Assembly (NCBI RefSeq): GCF_017573545.1
Contig: NZ_JAGEOK010000012.1
Location: 233,064-297,063, forward strand
DNA: 64,000 nt
Direction: 5' to 3'
From: Actinomadura nitritigenes
Lineage (GTDB): Bacteria > Actinomycetota > Actinomycetes > Streptosporangiales > Streptosporangiaceae
Shown here: piece after piece, positions 26,264 through 35,268 of the stretch
Layout: each line of letters opens with the position of its first letter
Numbering within the stretch: position 1 is the first letter of the stretch
Notes under the pieces: generated by a model
What the model saw: only the letters and a program-made list of their open reading frames with translations
Told to the model about the DNA's origin: nothing
Databases searched by the model: none
Translations under genes and position numbers: made by a program

Positions 26264-27789
26264 GCGCGGAGCGACTCCTCGGCGGCGGGCTCGCCGTCGT
26301 CCTGCCCGGGCCCGGGCTCGCCCACCGGGTCCTCGCGGACGCGGCGCGGCGACGGGAGCAGCGCGAGCCCCAGCGCCACGCACGCGAACGGCACGGCGGG
26401 CAGCACGTAGCGGTAGTCGAAGTCGGCGGTCGCCGCCGGGATGACCAGCAGCGCGAGGCTCGTCCCCCACGGCATCAGCGCGCCGGTCCCCCAGTGCCGG
26501 ACGGGCCCGAGCAGCCGCCACCGGGTGCCGCGCCGCCCGACGTGCGGCAGCGCGAACACCAGCCCGCCGAGCAGGACGAGCCCGAGGACGGTGCCGGGCA
26601 TCGACATGCGGTCCTGGTAGTCCTGCATCTTCCCGGCCCACGGCTGGACGACCTTCGTCTCCCCGCCGGACGGGTCGTACTTCTCGGCGACGAGGGCCTG
26701 CTCGTCGTCCCACGACTCGCCCTCGGGGAAGACGTACTCCAGCCACGTCCACGGCGTCGGGTACGGCTCGCGCTTCCAGTCGAAGGACCGCCAGGTGTCG
26801 CGGACCACGACGCGCGCGTAGTCGCCCGGCTGCTTCTCGATGGCCTGCTTGGTGAAGTCGCTCGCCATCCGGTTGGCCTGGTCGCCGGTGATCCAGCCGG
26901 GGATCCGGTGGAAGGGGGAGTCGGCGGTCCACAGCACCACGAACGCGGGCGCGATCTGCGGGTCCTCGTCCGCCGGCGGGCACATGATCTGCAGCTCGGG
27001 GCTCGGCTTGATCTTGGCGCAGTCGGCGAACGCGGCGGTGCGGCCGTACAGCCAGATCGAACCGGCCTTGGACACGGTGAACTGGCCGTAGGTCTCCTTG
27101 AACCAGTACATGTAGCCGCCGAGCGGCAGCAGGAAGGCGATCAGCGCGGCGACGAGGGGGCGCCAGCCCGCGCGGCGCAGCAGCATGCCGAGCAGGATCA
27201 CGGCGATCAGCGGCAGGCCCGCCGACCGGGTCACGGCGGCGAACGCGGCGAACATCCCGGCGAGCGCGCCGAGCCACCAGGTCGCCCGGCGCCGCCACAG
27301 CGCCGCCGTCACCGCCGCGAGCAGCAGGAACGTGAAGAGCGAGTCCGACATGAGCATGTGCTCGAGGGCGATCTGGTAGCTGTCCAGGAGCACCGGCACC
27401 GTCAGCGCCGCGCCGAGCAGCCCGGGCACGAGGTAGCGCCAGCCGAGCCGCCCCGCGCTCCCGCCGGGCCCGGTGGGCCACGCCGCCCGGCCCGCCCGCC
27501 ACACCAGCAGGTACACCAGGACCCCGCCGAGCAGCCCGATGGCGTGCTGCACCGCCACCATCACGGTGAAGGAGTGGAACGGCTTCAGCATCCACAGCAG
27601 GATCGGGTAGCCGCTCGGACGCGTCTCACCGGGCTGGAGCTTGAGGGCGGCCTCCAGGTAGCTGGGCGAGTCGCCCGTCCAGTGCGGCGCGGGGTAGCCG
27701 CGGACCGCGATGATCCGGATCCAGGTGGCCGCCACGAGCACGCAGGCAAAGGGCAATTGGGCAAGAACTGCCATAGGTCTGACGCGCAC
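26260..27789 (-). CDS. Integral membrane GT-C-like glycosyltransferase
   Basis: This protein of about 509 residues has about ten hydrophobic helices. The first extracytoplasmic loop has APHWTGDSPSYLEAALKL, with the Asp and Tyr pattern of ArnT/PMT-type GT-C enzymes that use polyprenyl-phosphate sugars. A large loop near residues 235-400 is hydrophilic. The GTG at 27789 is preferred because it supplies basic residues (RVRP) before the first helix; an ATG at 27774 is the alternative. Neither has a strong Shine-Dalgarno. It converges with the GT4 gene and diverges from a CDP-alcohol phosphotransferase gene. Confidence 0.7.
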   Translation of the reverse strand: MRVRPMAVLAQLPFACVLVAATWIRIIAVRGYPAPHWTGDSPSYLEAALKLQPGETRPSGYPILLWMLKPFHSFTVMVAVQHAIGLLGGVLVYLLVWRAGRAAWPTGPGGSAGRLGWRYLVPGLLGAALTVPVLLDSYQIALEHMLMSDSLFTFLLLAAVTAALWRRRATWWLGALAGMFAAFAAVTRSAGLPLIAVILLGMLLRRAGWRPLVAALIAFLLPLGGYMYWFKETYGQFTVSKAGSIWLYGRTAAFADCAKIKPSPELQIMCPPADEDPQIAPAFVVLWTADSPFHRIPGWITGDQANRMASDFTKQAIEKQPGDYARVVVRDTWRSFDWKREPYPTPWTWLEYVFPEGESWDDEQALVAEKYDPSGGETKVVQPWAGKMQDYQDRMSMPGTVLGLVLLGGLVFALPHVGRRGTRWRLLGPVRHWGTGALMPWGTSLALLVIPAATADFDYRYVLPAVPFACVALGLALLPSPRRVREDPVGEPGPGQDDGEPAAEESLRA

Positions 27790-27957
27790 CGCCAAAGCCT
27801 ACCCAGCCCGGACCATCAAAACGATCTGGACGGCCGGCGCCGGCGCCCTGCGCGTCCCATGCGTCCCAGTAACGGAGTCACGACTCGGTGACAATGCCGG
27901 AGACCGCATCCGGACAGCCGATACCATCGAGCGTCCCGGGACGAAAGGAAACCCTCC

Positions 27958-28992
27958 ATGGCGAACTTCACGCTCGACGACGTTCGGCAACGGACGTACA
28001 AGGCGCGTGACGCGTGGTGGACGGTCCTGCTGGTCGACCCGCTCGCCGCCCGCCTGGTGAAGTTCACCGCGAACCGGACCAGGATCACGCCCAACCAGCT
28101 CACCGTGGGCGCGCTGATCCTCGGCCTCGGCGCGGGCGCCTGCTTCGCCGCGGCGTCCTGGCCGTGGCTGCTCGCCGGCGCGGTGCTGTACCACCTGTCG
28201 TTCACGCTCGACTGCATGGACGGCAAGATCGCGCGGCTGAAGGGCACCGGGTCGGTGTTCGGCGCGTGGCTGGACTACATCTTCGACCGGGTCCGGGTGC
28301 TGGCCTGCGCGGTCGCGCTGATGGCCGGGCAGTACGCGGCGACGGGGAACGTCGCCTACGTGTGGACGGCGCTCGGCGTCGTCTTCCTGGACATGCTCCG
28401 CTACATGGACGCCCTGGAGATCTACAAGGTGCGCTCGCAGATGCGCACCACGCTGCTGGAGGCGCGCCGGGAGGCGGAGGCGCTGGAGGAGGCGGTCCGG
28501 CGGGCCGACGGCCGGGACGCACTGCCCGGTGCGGGCGAGGTCGGCGCGGACCTGCGCTCGGCCGAGGGGGCGCTCGGCGCCGACCCCGAGATGGAGGAGC
28601 AGGTCGTCGGCGACACCGAGCGCGCCAACGCCGACCTCCAGGCGGGCTTCTACAAGCGGTTCCCCTGGTACATCCGGATCCGCAACGTGCTCCTGCGGGG
28701 CCGGATCCGCCCGCACCTGATCAGCGGCATCGAGTTCCAGATGGGCGTGTTCATCGTCGCCCCGGTGGTCGCCGCTGCCGTGCCGGGCGCGATCATCCCG
28801 GTGGTGTGCGTCAGCGCGGCGGGGATGCTGGCCTTCGAGCTGTTCATCATCTACAAGTTCTGGCTCTCCAGCCGGGACTACAGCCGCAGCCTCGCCAAGC
28901 TGAACGGCACGATCGAGGGCTACCGGGCGCAGCTGCCCGCCGAGGAGCCGGAGCACTCCGCCGACGCCGCGGTCGTCGGCAGCTCCGGCTGA
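27958..28992 (+). CDS. CDP-alcohol phosphotransferase (full motif)
   Basis: This protein of 344 residues is a multi-helix membrane enzyme that swaps CMP on a CDP-alcohol for another alcohol. The family motif is complete: D85, D88, G89, A92, R93, G102, D106 and D110, binding two metals. A charged insert near residues 165-230 separates helices. GAAAGGA lies 9 nt before the ATG. The palindrome GTCAC-N6-GTGAC (27877-27892) lies upstream. Which lipid or polymer it makes is unknown. Proximity to the TagF-like operon fits teichoic-acid linkage or a special phospholipid. Confidence 0.9.
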   Translation: MANFTLDDVRQRTYKARDAWWTVLLVDPLAARLVKFTANRTRITPNQLTVGALILGLGAGACFAAASWPWLLAGAVLYHLSFTLDCMDGKIARLKGTGSVFGAWLDYIFDRVRVLACAVALMAGQYAATGNVAYVWTALGVVFLDMLRYMDALEIYKVRSQMRTTLLEARREAEALEEAVRRADGRDALPGAGEVGADLRSAEGALGADPEMEEQVVGDTERANADLQAGFYKRFPWYIRIRNVLLRGRIRPHLISGIEFQMGVFIVAPVVAAAVPGAIIPVVCVSAAGMLAFELFIIYKFWLSSRDYSRSLAKLNGTIEGYRAQLPAEEPEHSADAAVVGSSG

Positions 28993-29020
28993 CGGCTCGG
29001 GCCGGTTCCGGGCGGAGCGG

Positions 29021-30082
29021 TCAGGAGACCGAGAGCGGGCCGTCGCGGCAGGTCTCGATGGAGAGGCCGTGCCCGTCGGGCGGGGCGATCGAGACCGTGC
29101 CGTCCGAGGCCACGGTGGCGCCGGCCGCGCGCGTGACCGTCTCGCAGTCCAGGGTGAACGCGCGCCGCGGCCCGGTCTCGTCGATGAGCCCGGTGCCGCT
29201 CAGCTCGACGGTGCCCCGCTCCCGGTCGACGATCTGCAGCCCGCCGCCCTCGGCGATGACGGCGACGGTCGGGTACTTCCGCACCCGCCAGGCGAGCCTG
29301 CGGAAGTCGGAGACCGTCCGGCCGCGGGCCTTTAGGGCGCCGTAGGAGGCTCCGAGCCCGAACGGGCAGTCCTGGGGCGGCAGGCCGCGGGCCTTCGCGC
29401 ACCGGTCGATGAACGCGTCGTAGGCCTGCTCCACCGCGCGTTCCCCGGCGGGCGCGACGGTGAACCGCGGCGTGACCGGCATGCCGCCGGCCGGGCCGCC
29501 GCCGTCATCCGGGAACACGGGCGTCTGCCCCGCCGCGACCCGCACCACGTCCTGGCGGCCCTGGTAGAGGCGGTACAGGCCGGGGAGCAGCCGGTACTCC
29601 ACGCTGCGGTCCTTGTTCGCGGGATCCGCCAGGAAGGGCGCCCGGACGCCGCCGACCTCGACGTACCGCAGCGCGGTCGCCGCGAACCGCACGCTCGCCA
29701 GCGGCTCGGCGATCCGCAGCCCGCCGCGGCCCGTCAGCAGCCGGACGGTCGTCTCGTACCGCCTGTGGTGCTCTCCGACGAGGACGACGGTGACCTCGGC
29801 GTCGAAGCCGGAGTCGCTCGTCTGCCTCACGGCGCCGATCTTCCAGTCGCCGAGGGCGCCGGGCGCGAGGAACCGCGCCGCCTCCCCGGCCGGCCGCTCC
29901 GTCCTCGCCGTCCGCAGCGCCCCGCCGACGTCGTGCCTCCTGATCGCCTCGAAATAGTGGCGGACCAGCGTCACCGTGCCGGGCTCCCGGCCGGAGCCGT
30001 GCACGAGGGAGGCCAGGAGGACTCCGGCCAGGGCGACGCCGCCGCCGAGGACCCACCGCCGTCGGTACCGGAACTCCCGCAC
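29021..30082 (-). CDS. Membrane-anchored protein of unknown function
   Basis: This protein of about 353 residues begins with basic residues (REFRYRRR) and a single helix near residues 9-27, leaving the rest outside. The first external segment (VTLVRHYFEAIRRHDVGGAL) looks like an NTF2-like/SnoaL-type helix often found in exported lipoprotein and penicillin-binding neighbourhoods. Two Cys pairs late in the protein (CAKARGLPPQDC, then single Cys in LDCE and ETC) may form disulfides. I chose the GTG at 30082, which has AGGGAGG 5 nt upstream, over the ATG at 30121. It diverges from another anchored unknown protein. Function is not assigned. Confidence 0.7.
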   Translation of the reverse strand: MREFRYRRRWVLGGGVALAGVLLASLVHGSGREPGTVTLVRHYFEAIRRHDVGGALRTARTERPAGEAARFLAPGALGDWKIGAVRQTSDSGFDAEVTVVLVGEHHRRYETTVRLLTGRGGLRIAEPLASVRFAATALRYVEVGGVRAPFLADPANKDRSVEYRLLPGLYRLYQGRQDVVRVAAGQTPVFPDDGGGPAGGMPVTPRFTVAPAGERAVEQAYDAFIDRCAKARGLPPQDCPFGLGASYGALKARGRTVSDFRRLAWRVRKYPTVAVIAEGGGLQIVDRERGTVELSGTGLIDETGPRRAFTLDCETVTRAAGATVASDGTVSIAPPDGHGLSIETCRDGPLSVS

Positions 30083-30216
30083 GGCCACCTCCCTGATCGT
30101 CGCGCGTCCATGAGATGGCATCGCGCCCTCTCCGGGTCCCTTTCCGGCCGGATCCGGTCAGTCCGGAACCGCGGGTTCCCGTCCTCCGCCAGAGTCGGCG
30201 GCGGAGGTGATCGACG

Positions 30217-31101
30217 GTGGGCGACGAGGAGCGGCGGTACGCGACCGCGCGGCTGTACGGGCGGGCCTCCCTGGGGGCGGCCGGGGCCGCGGTGGCGCTC
30301 CTGCTCGTGTCCGTCCTTCCCCGGGGCGGCGGCGAACCCGCCGCGCTTGGCACGGCTCCGCCGGCGGAGCCGGTCCCGCGGGCCGTCTCGCTCGCGTCGG
30401 CCGCCCCGCGACCGGCGGACGGCGGGACGGTGCGGATCGTCGAGCACGGCTTCACCGCGCTGCGGGACGCGTCCGGCGAGCACCGCGTGAGCTGGGGCCT
30501 CGTCCTGGAGAACACCAGCCGGACGTCGGCGGTCTCGGTCCCGGTGACGGTCGGGATCCTCGACCGGCGCGGCGCGCAGCTGATCGGGAAGACCGGCGAC
30601 TACGCCCGGCACCGCAGCACGCCCTACATCATGCCGGGCGCCCGTTACGGCATCGGCGACGCCACCTACGTGAAGCGGGCCGGCGCGGCCCGCCTCACGT
30701 TCGCGCTCGGCGCCGCCGAGTGGCTCCCGCCCGGCGACCCGCGGGCTCCGCGGCTCACCGCGAGCCTCGTCAAGGGCGACCTCTACCGGGTCGACACGAT
30801 GCAGCCGTTCCTGCTCGGGGATCCGCCGCGCGCCGAGGTGCACCGGGAACGCCGGCACGACCTGGCCGTCACGTTCCGGGTCGACTCCGGCGCGCCCGAG
30901 GTCCTGCCCGACGGCCACGCCTCCGCCGTCCTCCGCGACTCCCGCGGCCGGATCGTCGGCGGCACCGGCCCGGCGGACACCGTGACGTGGACCCGCTTCC
31001 CGCCGGGCTGGTCGATCCAGCGGATCGCCGCTACGGGAGTCCCGCCGACCGTCGACGTGAAGCGCATCGAGGTCTACCCCGAGCCCTACTACCGCCTCTG
31101 A
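30217..31101 (+). CDS. Membrane-anchored exported protein of unknown function
   Basis: This protein of 294 residues has one helix near residues 18-35, a Pro/Ala-rich linker, then an external domain. TVRIVEHGFTAL followed by SWGLVLENTSRTSAVSVPVT resembles FxLYD-type beta-sandwich domains found on bacterial surfaces. There are no catalytic motifs. The GTG at 30217 follows GGAGG at 9 nt. The gene diverges from the anchored protein at 29021-30082, and both may act in the envelope. Confidence 0.65.
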   Translation: MGDEERRYATARLYGRASLGAAGAAVALLLVSVLPRGGGEPAALGTAPPAEPVPRAVSLASAAPRPADGGTVRIVEHGFTALRDASGEHRVSWGLVLENTSRTSAVSVPVTVGILDRRGAQLIGKTGDYARHRSTPYIMPGARYGIGDATYVKRAGAARLTFALGAAEWLPPGDPRAPRLTASLVKGDLYRVDTMQPFLLGDPPRAEVHRERRHDLAVTFRVDSGAPEVLPDGHASAVLRDSRGRIVGGTGPADTVTWTRFPPGWSIQRIAATGVPPTVDVKRIEVYPEPYYRL

Positions 31102-31104
31102 GCC

Positions 31105-31155
31105 GCGGTGGCCCCCGTCACGCGGCGGCCCCCGTCACGGCGCGGTCCCGGTCAC
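31105..31155. repeat. Three 17-bp tandem units at a convergent gene junction
   Basis: Units at 31105-31121 and 31122-31138 (GCGGYGGCCCCCGTCAC) differ at one base. A third, degenerate unit at 31139-31155 overlaps the stop codon of the tandem-GT gene. The array fills the space after the stop at 31101. Confidence 0.75.
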
Positions 31156-33386
31156 GGGGCGGCGGCGAGGAGCTCGGTCCACTGGCGGCAGACCTCGTCC
31201 AGCCCGTAGGCGGCGCGTACCTGGTCGCGCGCCAGCGCCGCGTCCGCCTCCCACCGGTCCAGCGCGACCGTCCCGGAGATCGAGGCGGCCATCGCGGACG
31301 GGCCGGCGTGGATCCAGCGGGTGTCGTAGATCGTCTCCGCGCCGGGCCAGCCGAGCAGCGCCGGGACGGCCCCGGACGCCATGCCCTCGGCGGGCGCGAG
31401 GTGGAAGCTCTCGTCGTCGCTGGTGGACAGCACGAACCCGATCCGGCGCAGCCAGGACGCCACGTCGCGGCCGTAGGAGTCGAACACGACGCCGCCGGAC
31501 AGCACCGGGGACCGGCGGATGCGGCGGAACACCTGCTCGTAGTGGGCGCGCTCCTCGTCCTTCTGCCAGATCCACCAGTACTCCCACGGGAGCTTGGACT
31601 TGACGAAGAGGGTGAAGCGCGGGTCGTCGCGGCGCAGCTCCTCCAGCGCGTCCAGGGCGAGGTCGAGGCGCTTGCGGGACGGCGCGATGCCGATCATGCC
31701 GAGGTGGTGCTCGGCGCCGGCGAGCTTCGGCCGGTCGAGCTGCCGGTCGTCCACCCAGTTCGGCACCGTGGTGATCTTGGACATGGGCCAGCCGAGGATC
31801 TCGTGGGTCAGCCGCGCGTAGTGCGGGCTGACGCAGATGACCTGGTCGACGGCGTCGATGTCGAGGTGCCGGGGCCAGCGCGCGTACAGCTCGAAGCGGT
31901 GCAGCCGGACGACGAGCCGCTGGCCGGGCCGCTTGTGCTGGGCGAACCAGATCGCGTTCGGCCCGCACCACTCGCAGACGATCACGTCGGCCCAGTCGAC
32001 GAGCTCCTGGCTGCGCTCCTCGTCGTGGACGCGGAGCGCCGCCCACGGGTCGACGCGGACCTCCATGTCGGGCCGCGACCTGAGGTAGTCGAGCAGGCGG
32101 GTGAAGAACTTCAGGTCATGGCCGGCGACGCCGACGCGCAGGCGGCGCCCGCCGGCGGGCGGCTGCGGGGCCGGGGCGCCCGCCGAGGCGGAGCGGCGCT
32201 CGTGCTCCTCGGCCGCGGCGAGGACGGCGGCGGACGGCTCCGGGAACGTCTGCGCGAGGCAGTCGCGCAGGCGCCCGGCCGCGGCGTCCAGCGTGAACCC
32301 GGCGGCGGCCGTCCGGCACCGCTCGGCGGCGAGCGTGTAGACGTCGGGGTTCTTGCCGATGATCGTCAGCGCGTCGAGGACGTCGTCCTCGGTGGCGGAG
32401 AACAGCGGGTAGTCGACGCCGAACAGCCGCTCGTGCATCGGCGTGCGGTTCAGCACGACGGGGACGCCGAGCGTCCCGCACTCCAGCACCTTCGTGGACA
32501 GCTCCAGGCTCGCGTCCATCTCCGGGTGCCGCCAGGACAGCCCGACGTCGGACGCGGCCGTCAGCCGCATCGCCTCCGCGCGCGGGTGGCCGCCGTGCCA
32601 GACCACGCCCTCCCCCGACTCCAGCGCGGTCCGCATGCGGGTCGCGAACCCGGGGTCCTTCGGGTCGTCGTGGATCTTGTCGCCGACCATGTGCAGCTCG
32701 GCGTCCACGCCGCGCATCGCGAGCAGGCGCGGCAGCGACGTCATCTCGTAGGTGTTCCAGCGCGGCGCGAACTTGCCGGTGTAGACGAGCTTGAGCGCGC
32801 GGCCGTCCGGGGTCCCGTCGGGACGCGGTTCGAGGCCGTCGGGCAGCACGACGACGGGTGGGAAGAGCACGCTCTTGCCCGCCGTCGCGGGGACGGCGCT
32901 CTCCAGGAAGCCGCGCAGCTCCTCGGTCTGGCAGAGCAGCACGCGGGACGCGTCCGCGATGCGGCGCAGCTCGCCCTTGGCGGAGCCGCTGAACTCGGCG
33001 GCGGACTGCGGGACGTCGGTGAGGTACGTCCACAGCCGCCCGGCGAGCGGGCCGCCGGACAGCTTGCCCGCGAGGCGGCGGCCCCGCACGACGACGAGGT
33101 CGAACGGTTCCGGCTCGTCGACGCGGGCGAGGATCGCGGCGGCCTGCTTGGCCGGCATGCCCGCCTCCCCCGCGACCAGCCCTTCGGCGTGCGGGCTGCG
33201 GACGGTGACGCCGGGCAGGGCGCGGAGCGGGTCGACCAGCCGTCCGGTCCGGACCGGGGCCTTGAGCACCAGGGTCACCGCGCAGCCGGCACGGGCCAGC
33301 GCCTGGACCATGCCCTGGGCCCAGATCGCCGATCCGTCGATCAGGTTCAGGTCGACGTCGCCGTAGACGAGGGCGCGAGGTGGCAC
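31152..33386 (-). CDS. Tandem glycosyltransferase: two GT4-like modules in one chain
   Basis: This protein of 744 residues contains two GT-B modules. Module one (about 1-340) opens PPRALVYGDVDLNLIDGSAIW, with donor-site SLELSTKVLECGTLGVPVVL. A Pro/Ala-rich linker follows. Module two (about 400-744) has RRLRVGVAGHDLKFF, GMIGIAPSRKRLDLALDAL and FHLAPAEGMASGAVPALLG. Both donor pockets look intact, so it may add two sugars in succession. GAAAGGA lies 6 nt before the GTG at 33386. It is the last gene of the wecB operon, 11 bp after the coiled-coil gene, consistent with assembly of a ManNAc- or ManNAcA-containing glycan. Confidence 0.85.
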   Translation of the reverse strand: MPPRALVYGDVDLNLIDGSAIWAQGMVQALARAGCAVTLVLKAPVRTGRLVDPLRALPGVTVRSPHAEGLVAGEAGMPAKQAAAILARVDEPEPFDLVVVRGRRLAGKLSGGPLAGRLWTYLTDVPQSAAEFSGSAKGELRRIADASRVLLCQTEELRGFLESAVPATAGKSVLFPPVVVLPDGLEPRPDGTPDGRALKLVYTGKFAPRWNTYEMTSLPRLLAMRGVDAELHMVGDKIHDDPKDPGFATRMRTALESGEGVVWHGGHPRAEAMRLTAASDVGLSWRHPEMDASLELSTKVLECGTLGVPVVLNRTPMHERLFGVDYPLFSATEDDVLDALTIIGKNPDVYTLAAERCRTAAAGFTLDAAAGRLRDCLAQTFPEPSAAVLAAAEEHERRSASAGAPAPQPPAGGRRLRVGVAGHDLKFFTRLLDYLRSRPDMEVRVDPWAALRVHDEERSQELVDWADVIVCEWCGPNAIWFAQHKRPGQRLVVRLHRFELYARWPRHLDIDAVDQVICVSPHYARLTHEILGWPMSKITTVPNWVDDRQLDRPKLAGAEHHLGMIGIAPSRKRLDLALDALEELRRDDPRFTLFVKSKLPWEYWWIWQKDEERAHYEQVFRRIRRSPVLSGGVVFDSYGRDVASWLRRIGFVLSTSDDESFHLAPAEGMASGAVPALLGWPGAETIYDTRWIHAGPSAMAASISGTVALDRWEADAALARDQVRAAYGLDEVCRQWTELLAAAP

Positions 33387-33397
33387 AGCAGTTCCTT

Positions 33398-34132
33398 TCA
33401 ACGAGGCAGCGTCATTTCCGGGGGCGGGCCCCCGGACCCCCCGGGCCGCGCCCGTTGCGAGGGTTCGAGCAGGTCGTGCAGCCGGTCCGGCGTGGACGCG
33501 GCGGCGTCCCAGTCCAGGAGCGCGAGCGTGGCGGGCGGCGCCTCCCCCCACAGGACGAGCGGCAGCGAGCGGGCCGCGGCGATCTGGCGGACGTCGTGGA
33601 GCGCGCGGTCCCGGTCGTACATGCCGGGGACGCCCAGGTAGGCCCACGGCCCGCCGGGCTCGCCGGCCGCCGCGTCGACGACGACCAGGTCCACGTCCGC
33701 GGTGTCGAGGACGATCGTGGCGTCGTGCGGGTAGAGCGGGATCACCTTGGCGTGCTCGCGGAGCGCCGCGGCCGTCGCCGGCGCGAAGATCCCCGCGATG
33801 ACGATCCCGTCGTACGGCGCGGCGGCGAGCAGCCGGTCCTCGGGCCGGTCGATCCGGTCGAGCTGGAGCCGGTCGCTCCCGGACGGCGGCGGTCCCTGCT
33901 CGGGGCCGTTCCGCTTGCGCCAGAGCCGGTACAGCTCCTTCGGCAGCCGGGTGCCGCGGCGGCGCGGGCTGCGGGCCGCGCCGGCGACGAGCCGGCCGAA
34001 CTGGAGCGCGACCGAGGTCTCCAGGGCGCCGAGGCGCCGCTCCAGCTCCTGGACGCGCGCCTCGCGCTCCCGGAGCGCGGCGCGCAGCCGCGCCGCCTGC
34101 CGGTTCGCCTTCGCGCCGTCGGCTCCGCTCAT
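33398..34132 (-). CDS. Coiled-coil protein with a Rossmann-like domain, unknown function
   Basis: This protein of 244 residues starts with a heptad-patterned coiled coil of about 45 residues (RLRAALREREARVQELERRL). After a basic Pro/Arg region comes a region with Rossmann-like strands: YDGIVIAGIF, AKVIPLYPHD, VDLVVVDAAAG, LPLVLWGE. This looks like half of a GT-B enzyme without a nucleotide-sugar pocket. The ATG at 34132 overlaps the wecB stop by 4 bp. It may tether or length-control glycosyltransferases of the operon, but that is a guess. Confidence 0.6.
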   Translation of the reverse strand: MSGADGAKANRQAARLRAALREREARVQELERRLGALETSVALQFGRLVAGAARSPRRRGTRLPKELYRLWRKRNGPEQGPPPSGSDRLQLDRIDRPEDRLLAAAPYDGIVIAGIFAPATAAALREHAKVIPLYPHDATIVLDTADVDLVVVDAAAGEPGGPWAYLGVPGMYDRDRALHDVRQIAAARSLPLVLWGEAPPATLALLDWDAAASTPDRLHDLLEPSQRARPGGSGGPPPEMTLPR

Positions 34133-35226
34133 CCGAGGGCTCCGTTCTCGCCGAGGAAGTTCATGACCACTTCCGCGATCCGGGGGCCGGCGTGGCCGTC
34201 CCACAGCGGCGGCCTGCGGTCGCCGGCCTGCGCGCCCGACTCCAGGACCTTGCGGACGCCCGGCACCAGCTCCTCGAAGGTGACGAGCCGGTTGGTCCCG
34301 TGGGTGATCGTGATGGGCCGCTCGGTGTTCGGCCGGACGGTCAGGCACGGCACGCCGAGGATCGTCGTCTCCTCCTGCAGGCCGCCGGAGTCGGTGACGA
34401 CCGCCGCCGCGCCGCGCACGGCCGCGATGAAGTCGATGTAGCCGAGCGGTTCGAGGACGTGCACGCGGTCGTGGTCGTCGAGCCCGGCGGCCAGCAGGTT
34501 CGCGCGGCCCCGCGGGTGCACCGGGATGACGAGGTCGGCGAGGTCGGCGACGCCGTGCAGGTGCCGGACGAGCGCGGCGGCGGTCCCCGGCGCGTCGACG
34601 TTCGCGGGCCGGTGCATGGTCGCGAGGACGTACCGGTCCGGCAGCCCGTGCGCGTCCCGGACGCGTCCGGTGTCGAAGGAGTCCAGGTTGGCCAGCAGCG
34701 TGTCGATCATCGGGTTGCCGACCAGGTGCGCCCGCTCCACCGGGACGCCCTCGTTCGCCAGGTGCCCGATCCCCTCGGGGCTCGTCACCAGGCAGATGTC
34801 GGAGAGCTGGTCGGTGAGCCGCCGGTTCACCTCCTCCGGCATGGTCATGTCGAAGCTGCGCAGCCCGGCCTCCACATGGGCGACCGGGATGTGCAGCTTG
34901 GCCGCGACCAGCGCGGCGGCGATCGTCGAGTTCACGTCGCCGTACACGATGACGAGCACCGGTGAACGGCTCGTGAACTCCCGTTCAAGGCCGACCATGA
35001 GGGCCGCGGTCTGCTCGGCGTGCCCGCCGGAGCCGACGCCGAGGTTCACGTCGGGCTCGGGCAGCCCCAGCTCGTCAAAGAAGATCTCCGACATCCGGGC
35101 GTCGTAGTGCTGCCCGGTGTGGATCACCGCCTGGTCGGCTCCGGCGGCCCGCAGGGCGCCGATGACCGGCGCCGCCTTGACGAAGTTGGGGCGCGCCCCG
35201 AGGACGTGCACGATGGGTGACACCAC
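34129..35226 (-). CDS. wecB: UDP-GlcNAc 2-epimerase, non-hydrolysing
   Basis: This protein of about 365 residues interconverts UDP-GlcNAc and UDP-ManNAc in the cytoplasm. Clear family motifs are VLGARPNFVKAAPVI, HTGQHYDARMSEIFF, VYGDVNSTIAAALVA, HVEAGLRSFDMTMPEEVNR (with the active-site acid), MHRPANVD, and TDSGGLQEETTILGVPCLT near the C-terminus. GTG at 35226 has GAAGGG 5 nt upstream; an ATG six codons earlier is possible. It is the first gene of a three-gene operon. It diverges, across about 42 bp, from the operon carrying wecC, whose enzyme would oxidise its product. Confidence 0.95.
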   Translation of the reverse strand: MVSPIVHVLGARPNFVKAAPVIGALRAAGADQAVIHTGQHYDARMSEIFFDELGLPEPDVNLGVGSGGHAEQTAALMVGLEREFTSRSPVLVIVYGDVNSTIAAALVAAKLHIPVAHVEAGLRSFDMTMPEEVNRRLTDQLSDICLVTSPEGIGHLANEGVPVERAHLVGNPMIDTLLANLDSFDTGRVRDAHGLPDRYVLATMHRPANVDAPGTAAALVRHLHGVADLADLVIPVHPRGRANLLAAGLDDHDRVHVLEPLGYIDFIAAVRGAAAVVTDSGGLQEETTILGVPCLTVRPNTERPITITHGTNRLVTFEELVPGVRKVLESGAQAGDRRPPLWDGHAGPRIAEVVMNFLGENGALG

Positions 35227-35254
35227 AATTTCCCTTCTGTTCATCAGGGTTGCC

Positions 35255-35260
35255 TACGCT
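35255..35260 (+). promoter_or_regulatory. -10 element TACGCT upstream of the GT4-wecC-GT4 operon
   Basis: TACGCT ends 8 nt before the GTG at 35269, with no Shine-Dalgarno, as at 7532 and 13303. It lies in the 42-bp gap shared with wecB, so promoters for both directions must overlap. Confidence 0.45.
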
Positions 35261-35268
35261 CCGTCGCC

